Of a stretch of DNA of 64,000 bases, positions 53,772 to 63,880 are shown in pieces. Numbering within the stretch: position 1 is the stretch's first letter; every line of letters begins with the position of its first letter. The notes beneath the pieces are model-generated. The model did not search any database and was not told the DNA's origin. It worked only from the letters and a program-made list of their open reading frames with translations. Source of the DNA: Pseudomonas farris (lineage in GTDB: Bacteria; Pseudomonadota; Gammaproteobacteria; Pseudomonadales; Pseudomonadaceae); assembly GCF_019145235.1 (NCBI RefSeq), contig NZ_JAHSTV010000004.1:434001-498000 (forward strand), given 5' to 3'. The position numbers and the translations under genes are program-made.

Positions 53772-56700
53772 TCAGTTCTCCTCGATATCGGTCGGCAGCG
53801 GACGTGGCAGGTCATCGCCACTTGAACCATCGAGCCAGTCGACTTTGGACATTTTGCGCACCACGACGAATTCGTCGCGGTTGCAACCGACGGTGCCGTA
53901 ATAGTTGAAACCGTAGGCCTGCTGGGCATAGCCGCCGATCATGTGGGTCGGTTTGAGCACGACGCGGGTGACCGAGTTGTGGTGGCCGCCACGGGTCTTG
54001 GTGGTTTCGGAACCTGGCACGTTCACGATCCGTTCCTGTGCGTGATACATCATCACCATGCCGTCCTTGACGCGCTGACTGACCACCGCCCGGGCGGTCA
54101 GTGCACCGTTGACGTTGAAGCATTCGATCCAGTCGTTGTCCTCGATGCCGGCGCGTTTCGCGTCGTTCTCCGAGAGCCAGACAATCGGCCCGCCACGGCT
54201 GAGGGTCAGCATCAGCAGGTTGTCGCTGTAGGTGCTGTGGATGCCCCATTTTTGGTGCGGGGTAATCCAGTTCAGGACGATTTCGGTCTCGCCGTTGCTG
54301 CGCTTGCCTTTCACCCCTTCGATGGTGCGGGTGTTGACGGGCGGGCGATAACTCATCAATTGCTCGCCGAACGCCTGCATCCACGGGTGATCCTGGTAGA
54401 ACTGCTGGCGACCGGTGATGGTGCGCCATGGGATCCCTTCGTGAACGTTGGTGTAGCCGGCGTTGTAGCTGACGTGATCGTCTTCGAGACCCGACCAGGT
54501 CGGGCTGGAAATGATCTTGCGCGGCTGTGCCTGAATGTCGCGAAAACGAATCGCCTCATGGGCCTTGGACAGCGCCAGGTGGCTGTGGTCGATGCCGGTG
54601 AATTCCGACAGCGCGGCCCAGGCCTTGACGGCGACCTTACCGTTGGTTTCCGGCGCCAGGGACAGAATCACTTCCGCAGCATCGATCGCCGTGTCGATTT
54701 TCGGACGGCCGTGACTGATACCGGCATTGCCTTCTTTGTGATTGAGTTCACCGAGGAATTTCACTTCCTCTTCGGTGTTCCAGTTGATGCCCTTGCCACC
54801 GTTGCCGTGTTTTTCCAGCAATGGCCCAAGGGACGAGAACTGCTTGTAGATGTTCGGGTAGTCACGCTCCACCACGTGCAGGTTTGGCGCGTTCTTGCCC
54901 GGCTCCGGTGCCACGCCGGCGCTTTTCCAGTCGGTGCCGCCAAACGGTTGGGCCAGTTCGCCGACGCTGTCGTGCATCAACGGGATGGTCACCAAATCCT
55001 TTTCAACGCCCAGATGCCCTTCGGACATGCTGGAAAACGCCTTGGCGATGCCTTTGTAGATTTCCCAGTCGGAACGCGATTCCCACGCCGGGTCGATGGC
55101 GGCCGACAACGGGTGAATGAACGGGTGCATGTCCGAGGTGTTCATGTCGTCTTTTTCGTACCAGGTCGCGGTCGGCAAGACGATGTCGGAATAGACGCAG
55201 GTCGAGGACATGCGGAAGTCCAGCGTGGTGACCAGATCGAGCTTGCCGATGGCGCCCTCGTCCACCCATTCGGCTTCTTCGGGTTTGCAGTCGCCGACCT
55301 GGCCGATGTCTTCGTTCATCACACCGTTCTTGGTGCCGAGCAGGTACTTGAGCATGTACTCGTGGCCCTTGCCCGAGGAGCCCAGCAGGTTGGAACGCCA
55401 GATGAACATGTTGCGCGGGAAGTTGACCGGGCTGTCCGGCTGTTCGCAGGAGAAGCGCAGCGACCCGTCCTGCAGCGACTTGACCACGTAGTCTTTGGGG
55501 TCCATGCCGGCCGCAGCCGCGTCGCGGCAAATGTGCAAAGGGTTAGTGTTGAGTTGCGGTGCGCTGGGCAACCAACCGGCGCGTTCGGCGCGGATGTTGT
55601 AGTCCAGGGCATGCTCGGGAAATTGTGATTTATCGGCCAAAGGCGAGAGCACGTCGTGCATGCTCATTTTCTCGTGGCGCCACTGCGAACTGTGGGCGTA
55701 GAAGAAGCTGGTGCCGTTCATTTGGCGAGGCGGACGGTTCCAGTCCAGGCCGAACGCCAGGGGCAGCCAGCCGCATTGCGGGCGCAGTTTTTCCTGGCCG
55801 ACGTAGTGTGCCCAACCACCACCGGTCTGGCCGACACACCCGCAGAGCATGAGCATGTTGATCAGCCCGCGGTAGTTCATGTCCATGTGGTACCAGTGGT
55901 TCATCGCCGCGCCGACGATGATCATCGAGCGACCCTTGGTCTTGTCGGCGTTGTCGGCGAACTCACGGGCAATCTGGATGGCTTTCTCGCGGCTGACGCC
56001 GGTGATCTGCTCCTGCCACGCCGGGGTGCCGGGCACCGAGGCGTCGTCGTAATCCTTGGCCACGTTAGCGCCGCCGAGGCCGCGATCGATGGCCAGGTTG
56101 GCTGCGGACAGGTCGAACACGGTGGCGACTTTGGCTACGCTGCCGTCCGCCAGCACCACGTTATGCACTGGCACGCGACGGTATTGCACCGCATCGCCGG
56201 CCACGTGCTGGAAATGCTCGTGGGACTCGCCGGCAAAATACGGGAACGCCACTTCGGCAACGTCATCACCGATCAGGCTCAGCTTCAGATCGATCTCACG
56301 GCCCTCGCCACCTTCACGAGGCAGGATGTTCCACTTGCCCTTCTCGCCCCAGCGATAACCGATGGAGCCTTGAGGGGAAACCAGTTCGCCGCTGACATCC
56401 AGCGCGATGGTTTTCCATTCCGGGTTGTTTTCCTGGCCGAGGTTGTCGGTCAAGTCGCTCGCGCGCAAGAAACGGTCCGGCTGGTAACCGGCGCCCGGTG
56501 CCTTGTCGACCATTTGCTTGAGCAGCACCAGCACCGGCAAATCGGTGAAGCGCTTGGCGTAGTCAGTGAAATAGGCGCTCGGTTTGTCCAGGTGGAATTC
56601 TTTGAAGATCACATGGTTGAACGCCTGCGCCAGCGCCGCATCGGTGCCCTGCTTAGGGTTCAGCCACAGGTCGGTGAGCTTGGCGACTTCCGAGTAGTCC

Positions 56701-57545
56701 GGGGTGATCGCCACAGTCTTGGTGCCCTTGTAGCGGACTTCGGTAAAGAAGTGCGCGTCCGGGGTACGGGTCTGCGGGACGTTAGAGCCCCAGGCAATGA
56801 TGTAGTTGGAGTTGTACCAGTCGGCCGATTCCGGCACGTCGGTCTGCTCGCCCCAGACCATCGGCGAGGCCGGTGGCAAGTCGCAGTACCAGTCGTAGAA
56901 GCTCAGGCAGGCGCCGCCGATCAGCGACAGGTAACGCGAGCCTGCGGCATAGCTGACCATCGACATGGCCGGAATCGGCGAGAAACCGACGATCCGGTCC
57001 GGGCCGTATTGCTTGATGGTGTAGACGTTGGCCGCCGCAATGATCTCGTTGACTTCTTCCCAGTTGGAACGAATGAAGCCACCCATGCCGCGCTTGCTTT
57101 TATAGGAGTCGGCCTTGGCCTTGTCCTCGACAATGCTGGCCCAGGCTTCGACCGGCGCCATGGTCTGCCGCGCATCGCGCCAAAGCTTGAGCAACGGCTT
57201 GCGGATTTTCGGGTATTTGAGGCGGTTGGCGCTGTAGATGTACCAGCTGTAACTGGCACCACGGGGGCAGCCACGGGGCTCATGGTTAGGCAGGTCGTTA
57301 CGGGTACGCGGGTAGTCGGTCTGCTGGGTTTCCCAAGTGATCAGGCCGTTCTTGACGTAGATTTTCCACGAGCAGGAGCCGGTGCAGTTCACCCCGTGGG
57401 TGGAACGCACGATCTTGTCGTACTGCCAGCGCGAACGGTAGACGTTCTCCCAGTCGCGAGACTCTTTGCGGGTCTCTCCATGACCGTCGGAAAACTCGTT
57501 TTGCTTACGGTTGAAAAACCGCAATTGATCCAGTAAATGACTCAC
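53772..57545 (-). CDS. narG: NarG, nitrate reductase alpha (molybdenum) subunit
   Basis: 1257 residues, usual length. The FS0 cluster ligands His50, Cys54 and Cys58 lie in STHGVNCTGSCSW, followed by PRGCPRGASYSWY. The molybdenum-site Asp is expected in the WYNSNYIIAWGSN region. It reduces nitrate to nitrite on the cytoplasmic face of the membrane. The start is GTG with GAGGAC upstream. The long opposite-strand frames here reflect codon bias. Confidence 0.97.
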   Translation of the reverse strand: MSHLLDQLRFFNRKQNEFSDGHGETRKESRDWENVYRSRWQYDKIVRSTHGVNCTGSCSWKIYVKNGLITWETQQTDYPRTRNDLPNHEPRGCPRGASYSWYIYSANRLKYPKIRKPLLKLWRDARQTMAPVEAWASIVEDKAKADSYKSKRGMGGFIRSNWEEVNEIIAAANVYTIKQYGPDRIVGFSPIPAMSMVSYAAGSRYLSLIGGACLSFYDWYCDLPPASPMVWGEQTDVPESADWYNSNYIIAWGSNVPQTRTPDAHFFTEVRYKGTKTVAITPDYSEVAKLTDLWLNPKQGTDAALAQAFNHVIFKEFHLDKPSAYFTDYAKRFTDLPVLVLLKQMVDKAPGAGYQPDRFLRASDLTDNLGQENNPEWKTIALDVSGELVSPQGSIGYRWGEKGKWNILPREGGEGREIDLKLSLIGDDVAEVAFPYFAGESHEHFQHVAGDAVQYRRVPVHNVVLADGSVAKVATVFDLSAANLAIDRGLGGANVAKDYDDASVPGTPAWQEQITGVSREKAIQIAREFADNADKTKGRSMIIVGAAMNHWYHMDMNYRGLINMLMLCGCVGQTGGGWAHYVGQEKLRPQCGWLPLAFGLDWNRPPRQMNGTSFFYAHSSQWRHEKMSMHDVLSPLADKSQFPEHALDYNIRAERAGWLPSAPQLNTNPLHICRDAAAAGMDPKDYVVKSLQDGSLRFSCEQPDSPVNFPRNMFIWRSNLLGSSGKGHEYMLKYLLGTKNGVMNEDIGQVGDCKPEEAEWVDEGAIGKLDLVTTLDFRMSSTCVYSDIVLPTATWYEKDDMNTSDMHPFIHPLSAAIDPAWESRSDWEIYKGIAKAFSSMSEGHLGVEKDLVTIPLMHDSVGELAQPFGGTDWKSAGVAPEPGKNAPNLHVVERDYPNIYKQFSSLGPLLEKHGNGGKGINWNTEEEVKFLGELNHKEGNAGISHGRPKIDTAIDAAEVILSLAPETNGKVAVKAWAALSEFTGIDHSHLALSKAHEAIRFRDIQAQPRKIISSPTWSGLEDDHVSYNAGYTNVHEGIPWRTITGRQQFYQDHPWMQAFGEQLMSYRPPVNTRTIEGVKGKRSNGETEIVLNWITPHQKWGIHSTYSDNLLMLTLSRGGPIVWLSENDAKRAGIEDNDWIECFNVNGALTARAVVSQRVKDGMVMMYHAQERIVNVPGSETTKTRGGHHNSVTRVVLKPTHMIGGYAQQAYGFNYYGTVGCNRDEFVVVRKMSKVDWLDGSSGDDLPRPLPTDIEEN

Positions 57546-57614
57546 GGTGTAGTCCTCTCAGGCTTTGTCGCGGAGTCTGTGCCCCGCCCACGCAATGGTT
57601 GAATTCGGGTCGTC

Positions 57615-59012
57615 TCAGCAGGGTGTCGCGGCGCCTTTGCGCGCGTACCACCACCAGGTCACCACGATGCAGCTCAGGTAAAAGCCGACGAACATGTAGA
57701 AGGCCATCTCCGGGCCGCCGGTCTGGGCCATCGAAGTGCCGAAGGATTTGGGAATAAAGAACGCGCCGAAGGCGCCCATGGCCGAGCTGAAGCCCAGGAC
57801 CGCGGCTGATTCTTTGCCGGCATCCTTGAGTGCTTGTTCGCGCACGGCGGGTGGTTTTCCGGCCGAGGCTTTTTCGTGCTGGGTGCGGAAGATCACCGGG
57901 ATCATGCGGAAGGTGGAACCGTTGCCGACGCCGGTGGTGATGAACAGCAGCATGAACATACCGAGGAAGCCGTAGAAGTTACCGCCCTGGCCGCTTTGCG
58001 GCAGAAAGTGCAGAACACCGAACACCATCACGATCATCAGCACGAAGTTCCACAAGGTCACTTTCGCGCCACCGAGCTTGTCGGCCAGCCAGCCACCCAA
58101 TGGCCGTACCAGAGCGCCAACCAGTGGACCGAGAAAGGCAAACTTCAAGGCAATCACGTCAGGGAAGGAGGTTTTGATCAGCAGCGGAAACGCGGCGGAG
58201 AAACCAATGAACGAACCGAAGGTCGCCAGGTACAACCAGCACATCAGCCAGTTGTGTTTGCGTTTGAAGATCACCGCCTGTTCGCTGAAAGAAGCGCGGG
58301 CACTGGACAGGTCATTCATGCCGAACCAGGCCAACACCGTCACCAGGACAATAAAGGGCACCCAGATGAAACCGGCGTTCTGCAGCCACAACTGGCCACC
58401 GTCCGGCAGTGCTTGCGGCGAGCCGCCCATGAAGCCGAACACACCGAAGGTAATCACCAGCGGCACACAGAACTGCATCACCGAAACGCCCAGGTTACCC
58501 AACCCGGCGTTGAGGCCAAGGGCCGTGCCCTGCTGGGACTTGGGGTAGAAGAAGCTGATGTTGGACATGCTCGAGGCAAAGTTGCCGCCACCAAAACCGC
58601 AGAGCAAGGCAATCAATACGAACACGCTGTAGGAGGTGCTCGGGTCCTGCACGGCGAAGCCCATCCAGATCGATGGCAACAACAGCGACGCGGTGCTCAG
58701 GGCGGTCCAGCGCCGGCCACCGAAGATCGGCACCATAAAGGAATAGAAAACGCGCAAGGTCGCGCCGGACAACCCCGGCAACGCCGCCAGCCAGAACAGC
58801 TGGTCAGTGGTGAAGGTGAAGCCGATGGCGTTCAAACGCACAATCACCGTGCTCCAGACCATCCACACTGCAAAGGCCAACAACAGCGCAGGAATGGAAA
58901 TCCACAAGTTGCGAGTGGCGGTCTGTTTGCCGCTACTTCCCCAGAACGCGGGGTCCTCGGGGCGCCAGTCATGAATGACCGGGCCTTTGTCAGGCTTTTG
59001 CAGAACGGACAT
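57615..59012 (-). CDS. narK2: NarK2-type nitrate/nitrite transporter
   Basis: 465 residues, 12 predicted helices. The nitrate signature regions are present (GFGGGNFASSMSNISFFYP, LGLNAGLGNLGVSVMQ, GVGNGSTFRMIPVIF). By homology it exchanges nitrate and nitrite. The ATG at 59012 lies within the end of narK1 (23-base overlap), so the two are coupled. Confidence 0.94.
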   Translation of the reverse strand: MSVLQKPDKGPVIHDWRPEDPAFWGSSGKQTATRNLWISIPALLLAFAVWMVWSTVIVRLNAIGFTFTTDQLFWLAALPGLSGATLRVFYSFMVPIFGGRRWTALSTASLLLPSIWMGFAVQDPSTSYSVFVLIALLCGFGGGNFASSMSNISFFYPKSQQGTALGLNAGLGNLGVSVMQFCVPLVITFGVFGFMGGSPQALPDGGQLWLQNAGFIWVPFIVLVTVLAWFGMNDLSSARASFSEQAVIFKRKHNWLMCWLYLATFGSFIGFSAAFPLLIKTSFPDVIALKFAFLGPLVGALVRPLGGWLADKLGGAKVTLWNFVLMIVMVFGVLHFLPQSGQGGNFYGFLGMFMLLFITTGVGNGSTFRMIPVIFRTQHEKASAGKPPAVREQALKDAGKESAAVLGFSSAMGAFGAFFIPKSFGTSMAQTGGPEMAFYMFVGFYLSCIVVTWWWYARKGAATPC

Positions 59013-60294
59013 GTTCTTCTCCTAGGGCAATGCTGGAAATCGGGGACGGGGTCAGCAGCGGCGCTTTACCCAGCACCGGGCTTTTGCGTATTTCGCTGAA
59101 GTACATCCAGGTGAGGGAGACCCAGACCACGCCGTACATCAACATGAAGCAGGAAGAGCGCACGCCGGTGAGGTCCACCAGGGCGCCGAACAGGATCGGC
59201 AGCACAAAACCGCCCAAACCACCGGCGAGGCCGACGATGCCGGACACCGCGCCCATGTTTTTCGGGTAGTCATTGGCGATGTATTTGAAGACCGAGGCCT
59301 TGCCGAACGCGAAGGCGATGCCCATGACGAACAGCAGCACGGTGAACAGCGCAGGGCTCAGGCCGATGTGGAAATCCACCGGGCCGTTGATGGTCTGCAC
59401 TTGCAGTTGGGTCTGGGGATACGAGAGCAGGAACAGGCAGATCCAGCTGACCCACAACACCCACCAGGTCACGCTTTGCGCACCCCAGCGATCCGACATC
59501 CAGCCGCCGACGGCGCGCAGTACGCCACCGGGCAGAGAAAAACACGCTGCCAGCAGCGCCGCGCTTTGCAGGCTGAAACCGTATTCCTGCACGTAGTACT
59601 TGGTCATCCACAGGGCCAGGGCGACGTAGCCGCCGAAGACGATCGAGTAGTACTGGCAGTAGCGCCACACCGCAGGGTCCTTCAGCGAGCGCAATTGCTC
59701 ACGCAAGCTGGCGCCGGTGGCACTGTGGTGGTCCTTGTTCTCGGCACTGAGGAACCAGAACAGCAGCGCGGTGATGAAGAGGATCGCGCTGAAGACTTTT
59801 GGCACCAGCTGCCAGCTGCCGGCAGCGATCAGTGCCGGGGCAAGAAACTTGGTCACTGCGGCCCCGGCGTTACCGGCGCCGAAGATGCCCATGGCGAAGC
59901 CTTGATTCTCCTTGTCGAACCATTTGGCGACGTAGGCAATCCCGACCGAGAACGAGCCGCCGGCCAGGCCGACGAACAAGCCCAGCACCAGGAACTGCCA
60001 GTAGGCGGTGGCGTGACTGATCAAATACAGCGGTGCGACGCAGGCCAGCATCAGCAGGAAGAACACACTGCGTCCGCCAAAACGGTCGGTCAGCAAACCC
60101 AGCGGCAAACGCACCAACGAGCCGGTCAGCACTGGGGTCGCGGCCAGCAGGCCGAATTGGGTTTCGTTGAGCTGGAGAAGGTCCTTGATCGGCACCCCGA
60201 GCACGGCAAACATCATCCAGACCATGAAGCACACAGTGAAGGCCAGCGTGCTCATGCCCAGCACCAAGCCTTGTCGTACACGCGGTGGGTTCAC
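58990..60294 (-). CDS. narK1: NarK1-type nitrate transporter
   Basis: 434 residues, 12 predicted helices. The family regions GLAGGSFSVGIAYVAKWF, GIFGAGNAGAAVTKF and GIVGLAGGLGGFVLPILFG are visible. NarK1 is thought to be a nitrate/proton symporter. The start is GTG with GGAG upstream. First gene of narK1K2GHJI-ppi-moaA; ANR and NarL sites lie at 60353-60420. Confidence 0.94.
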   Translation of the reverse strand: MNPPRVRQGLVLGMSTLAFTVCFMVWMMFAVLGVPIKDLLQLNETQFGLLAATPVLTGSLVRLPLGLLTDRFGGRSVFFLLMLACVAPLYLISHATAYWQFLVLGLFVGLAGGSFSVGIAYVAKWFDKENQGFAMGIFGAGNAGAAVTKFLAPALIAAGSWQLVPKVFSAILFITALLFWFLSAENKDHHSATGASLREQLRSLKDPAVWRYCQYYSIVFGGYVALALWMTKYYVQEYGFSLQSAALLAACFSLPGGVLRAVGGWMSDRWGAQSVTWWVLWVSWICLFLLSYPQTQLQVQTINGPVDFHIGLSPALFTVLLFVMGIAFAFGKASVFKYIANDYPKNMGAVSGIVGLAGGLGGFVLPILFGALVDLTGVRSSCFMLMYGVVWVSLTWMYFSEIRKSPVLGKAPLLTPSPISSIALGEEHVRSAKA

Positions 60295-60352
60295 AATGCT
60301 CTCCAGTCAGTTAGCCATGGCGGCAGACTAGAGAGGCCAACCCCGCAAAAAC

Positions 60353-60366
60353 TTGATCCATGTCAA
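60353..60366 (-). promoter_or_regulatory. ANR/DNR box of narK1
   Basis: On the minus strand TTGAC-ATGG-ATCAA. Its centre is 65 bases from the narK1 start, so transcription would begin near 60318 if bound at -41.5. Confidence 0.8.
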
Positions 60367-60404
60367 CGAAGCCCTAGGGGGCATAGGCCTATGCTTGTGC
60401 GGTC

Positions 60405-60420
60405 TACCTCTAAGGAGGTA
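60405..60420. promoter_or_regulatory. NarL 7-2-7 site
   Basis: TACCTCT-AA-GGAGGTA, two NarL heptamers in the 7-2-7 arrangement, about 94 bases upstream of the inferred narK1 start. A further heptamer, AGAGGTA, stands alone at 60511 before narX. Confidence 0.75.
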
Positions 60421-60598
60421 GTGCAATAAAGCCTTAAAACCCTTTATTTATCAGCTCGTTAAGGGTTTTAACCGACGCTTTTGCTGACAAGGAACAGTCG
60501 ACAACTCTTTAGAGGTAGCGCGCCCGGGATCGGCGGCAAAACCCCACGCTGGAACTTTGCATGCTTTGTTTTCTGATCTTTTCCCCGAACCTGCGCCG

Positions 60599-62401
60599 AT
60601 GATGCGCTGGTTGCGCAGCTCCCTGCCCGCTCGCGCCGGGCTGGCGGTGATCCTAATCGCCGTGCTGGCGCTCGCCAGTTCGTTGAGCGCCGGGCTGATC
60701 GCCTGGTTCAGCCAGGGCGATGCCGCCGCCATCAACACCGCAGGCTCGGTGCGCATGGAGACCTATCACCTGAGCTGGAAACTGGCCGCGGGGGCAACGC
60801 CCTCAGAAATCGCCGCTATCACCGACAGCCTGCAAACCCGTCTCACCAGCCAGTCACTCAAGGCCGTGCTGGAAGATGGCCCGACCGCCGCCCTGCAAGT
60901 CAGCTATGGGCAAATCCAGCAACAATGGAACGAGGATTTACGCCCGGCACTTGAGCGCGGTGATGCGGCAGCCTTTCAAGTCCAGGCTCATTCCTTCGTT
61001 GAGCAACTGAACCAGTTCGTCAATCTGTTGCAGCGTCAAAGTGAACAAAAGCAGGGCTGGCAACAGGCGATCCAGGGCATGGCCTTGTTCACCACCATGA
61101 TTGTCCTGCTGATCGGGTTGTACGAGTTGCAGTACGGTGTCGTCACGCCCCTCAAGGAGTTGGTGGACGCAACCCAGCGCTTTCGTCGCGGCGACTTCAA
61201 GGTGCGGGTCAACCATCAGTCCCAGGACGAGCTGGGCCAGTTGGCCACCAGTTTCAACACCATGGCCGAAACGATCGAAGAGTCGCACCGCACTCTGGAA
61301 AGTCAGGTCCGGCAAAAAACCCTGAACCTGCAACAAGCCAATGCCGCCCTGGAGCTTCTGTATCAAAGCAGCCGAAGCCTGGCCACACGCCTGGCCAATG
61401 CCGAAGGCCTCGATGAATTGATTCGACGCTTCCAGCAACGCCTGCCCGGCTTGCGCCTGTCGCTGTGTCTGCAAGGCCAACTGCAGGCACCGGCCCAACA
61501 GCTACTGGCCCTGCATGGCGCGAATATCCGCGAAGTCTGCGCCAGTAGCGACTGCGCTACTTGCCAGAAGCACCATAAAGCCAATCCGCAAGCCTTCAGC
61601 ATCAGCAACCAGGGCAGTGAACTGGGTGAGCTCAAGGCACACTTTGTCGACGGGCATTCCATGCAAGCCTGGGAAACCCGACTGATCCAGGCCTTGGCCA
61701 ACCTGATCGGCACCTCACTGTCGCTCAAGCGCCAACGGGAACAGGATCATCGCCTGCTGCTGCTCGAAGAACGCACGATCATCGCCCGCGAGCTGCACGA
61801 TTCACTGGCCCAGGCCCTGTCCTACATGAAGCTGCAAGTCAGCCGCATGCAGACCCTGATGCGCCGGGGCGAACCGGTCCAGACCCTGGAAACCGTCACC
61901 GCCGAATTGCGCGAGGGACTGAACAATGCCTACCGCCAGTTACGCGAGTTGCTGACGACTTTTCGTTTGCAGATTCACGACGCGGGACTGGTGCAGGAAC
62001 TCAAGGACACCGCCGAGGAATTTTCCCGTCGCGGGGAGTTTCAGGTGCATCTGCACGTCGACACGCTGGCCTTTCAGCTATCGGCCAGCGAACAAATACA
62101 TATTCTGCAGATCACCCGCGAGGCGCTCTCCAACTGCTTGCGCCACGCCCATGCGCAAAACGCCTGGCTACAACTGCGCCAGGACGGCGAGACGGTCAGG
62201 CTGTCGGTCGAAGACGACGGTCGCGGCTTCAGCGGCAATGTCGATCAACGCGAACACCACGGCCTGAACATCATGGATGAGCGGGCTCGCAGCTTGCACG
62301 GCCAGCTGCAGATCATCTCCAGGGAACCCCAAGGCACCCGTGTCCAGCTGGAATTCCACCCGGAATTTCTCGGGCAGCAAACAGAAGGTAGCGTCACATG
62401 A
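60599..62401 (+). CDS. narX: NarX, nitrate/nitrite sensor kinase
   Basis: 600 residues. Two membrane helices flank a periplasmic domain with the P-box-like INTAGSVRMETYHL. A HAMP domain follows (PLKELVDATQRFRRGDFKVR), then a Cys group (CASSDCATC) and the HisKA_3 kinase with His near residue 400 (ARELHDSLAQALSYMKLQ), ITREALSNCLRHAHA and EDDGRGF. It responds to nitrate and nitrite. The start at the first of two ATGs (60599) fits the family; an in-frame TTG at 60557 is possible. It overlaps narL by 4 bases. Confidence 0.93.
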   Translation: MMRWLRSSLPARAGLAVILIAVLALASSLSAGLIAWFSQGDAAAINTAGSVRMETYHLSWKLAAGATPSEIAAITDSLQTRLTSQSLKAVLEDGPTAALQVSYGQIQQQWNEDLRPALERGDAAAFQVQAHSFVEQLNQFVNLLQRQSEQKQGWQQAIQGMALFTTMIVLLIGLYELQYGVVTPLKELVDATQRFRRGDFKVRVNHQSQDELGQLATSFNTMAETIEESHRTLESQVRQKTLNLQQANAALELLYQSSRSLATRLANAEGLDELIRRFQQRLPGLRLSLCLQGQLQAPAQQLLALHGANIREVCASSDCATCQKHHKANPQAFSISNQGSELGELKAHFVDGHSMQAWETRLIQALANLIGTSLSLKRQREQDHRLLLLEERTIIARELHDSLAQALSYMKLQVSRMQTLMRRGEPVQTLETVTAELREGLNNAYRQLRELLTTFRLQIHDAGLVQELKDTAEEFSRRGEFQVHLHVDTLAFQLSASEQIHILQITREALSNCLRHAHAQNAWLQLRQDGETVRLSVEDDGRGFSGNVDQREHHGLNIMDERARSLHGQLQIISREPQGTRVQLEFHPEFLGQQTEGSVT

Positions 62402-63045
62402 CCCCGTCCCCGCAACACAGAATCCTGCTGGTAGACGACCATCCGATGATGCGTCACGGCATTCGTCAGATGCTCGAACTCGAAGATGATTTCCTGATCG
62501 TCGGCGAAGCCAGCCAGGGTGAAGAAGCACTCGGCCTGATTGAGCCGCTTCGACCGGATCTGGTCTTGCTCGACAACAACATGCCGCAAATGAATGGCAT
62601 CGAAACCCTGCGCCGATTACGGGCGATGCACTACACCGGCAAAGTGCTGCTGTTCACTGTGTCGGACGCCGAAGACGATATTCGCGACGCACTACGGCTG
62701 GATGCCGACGGTTATCTGCTCAAGGACATGGAACCCGAACTGTTGATCCAGTACATCCGCGATGCCTTGAACGGCGCCTTGGTCATTAGCCCCGGCCTGA
62801 CTCAAGTCATGGCCCAGGCGCTGCGCTCGCCGCCGCGCCAGGCCGTGGTGGAACTGACCGAGCGTGAGCGTCAGGTGTTGAAAACCATCGCCAGCGGCTT
62901 CAGCAACAAGGTCATCGGGCACAAGCTGGGCATCACCGAAGGGACGGTCAAGGTCCACGTGAAAAACCTGCTGCACAAACTCGGCTTGCGCTCGCGGGTG
63001 GAGGCGGCGGTGTGGGCCATGGAGCATCTGCGCAGTGCGGGCTGA
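62398..63045 (+). CDS. narL: NarL, nitrate response regulator
   Basis: 215 residues. Receiver domain (LLVDDHPMMRHGIRQML, phosphorylated Asp in LVLLDNNMPQMNG, Lys in YLLKDME) and LuxR-type DNA-binding domain (LTERERQVLKTIASGFSNKV, ITEGTVKVHVKNLLHKLG). ATGA overlap with narX. Expected to bind the 7-2-7 sites at 60405 and 63052. Confidence 0.95.
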   Translation: MTPSPQHRILLVDDHPMMRHGIRQMLELEDDFLIVGEASQGEEALGLIEPLRPDLVLLDNNMPQMNGIETLRRLRAMHYTGKVLLFTVSDAEDDIRDALRLDADGYLLKDMEPELLIQYIRDALNGALVISPGLTQVMAQALRSPPRQAVVELTERERQVLKTIASGFSNKVIGHKLGITEGTVKVHVKNLLHKLGLRSRVEAAVWAMEHLRSAG

Positions 63046-63051
63046 CGGGCA

Positions 63052-63092
63052 TCCCTCCTTGGAGGTAGGCCTGCAGAGGCATAGGTCAATTG
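63052..63092 (+). promoter_or_regulatory. NarL-type site and conserved module before the dnr-like gene
   Basis: TCCCTCC-TT-GGAGGTA is a 7-2-7 pair with one mismatch, followed 10 bases later by GCATAGGTCAATTGGCC. Read on the minus strand, the narK1 promoter has TACCTCC-TT-AGAGGTA and then GCATAGGCCTATGC at nearly the same distance. Confidence 0.6.
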
Positions 63093-63131
63093 GCCTGCGC
63101 TCTCTACTATGACGGTCAGCGGAGGTACGCC

Positions 63132-63806
63132 ATGCTGACCCACCCTTCCATCGTTTTAACGTTGCGTCGTCATCATCTGTTCAGCCAGCTCCCGGAGAAA
63201 GTCTTCGAGGAAGTCTGCAACCTGGCCATGCTCAAGCGCCTGGCCTGTCACAGCACCCTCATGCATCAAGGGGATCCGGCCAGGCGTTTTTTCCTGCTGG
63301 TCAGCGGCCAGGTCAAGTTGTACCGGCTCACCGGCGAAGGCCAGGAAAACCTGGTGGAGATCATTCAGCCCGGCCAGACCTTTGCCGAGGCCTTGCTGTT
63401 CAGCCAGGCCCGTCTCTACCCGGTGAGCGCCACGGCCCTGAAGGACAGCGTGCTGGTGAGTATCGAGGGCAACCATTACCGCAATGCCCTGGAGGACCAG
63501 CCGAAAGTCTGTCTGGCGATCCTCGCGAGCATGAGCGTTCACCTGCACCTGCGTCTGCGCGACATCGATACCTTGACCATGGCCAGCGCGAGCCGTCGGG
63601 TGATTAATTTTCTATTCCAGGAACGCCACCCGGTTACCGGCCAGATTGTCTTGCAGGTGTCCAAACGCCTGGTGGCGTCGAAGCTGGGGATTCAGCCGGA
63701 AACCTTCTCGCGGATTTTGCATCGCCTGGTGGAGTGCGGCCTGATCGCCATGGAGCGTCGCCATATCAGCATTCTCGCTGAAGAAGAGCTGGCGGCTTTC
63801 CAATAG
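63132..63806 (+). CDS. dnr: Crp/Fnr-family regulator, DNR-like
   Basis: 224 residues. cAMP-binding-type beta barrel (LMHQGDPARRFFLLVSGQVK, FAEALLFSQARLYPVSATAL), a long dimer helix and a C-terminal winged helix (VSKRLVASKLGIQPETFSRI). The N-terminal cysteine group of ANR is absent, which fits the DNR/NnrR type that senses NO through heme. The ATG at 63132 has GGAGGT upstream. Adjacent to narXL, its expected place. Confidence 0.85.
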   Translation: MLTHPSIVLTLRRHHLFSQLPEKVFEEVCNLAMLKRLACHSTLMHQGDPARRFFLLVSGQVKLYRLTGEGQENLVEIIQPGQTFAEALLFSQARLYPVSATALKDSVLVSIEGNHYRNALEDQPKVCLAILASMSVHLHLRLRDIDTLTMASASRRVINFLFQERHPVTGQIVLQVSKRLVASKLGIQPETFSRILHRLVECGLIAMERRHISILAEEELAAFQ

Positions 63807-63880
63807 TCGGAATTGACCGCCATCAAGGCGCAATGCCACGCGCCTTGCACACTGGCAGCGTCCATCCACGGAGAGTACAA

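Noticed and set aside
55656..57536. Long open frame of 626 codons on the plus strand opposite narG
   Set aside because: It mirrors narG codon by codon and has no recognisable domain. Such frames arise from the strong third-position G/C bias.
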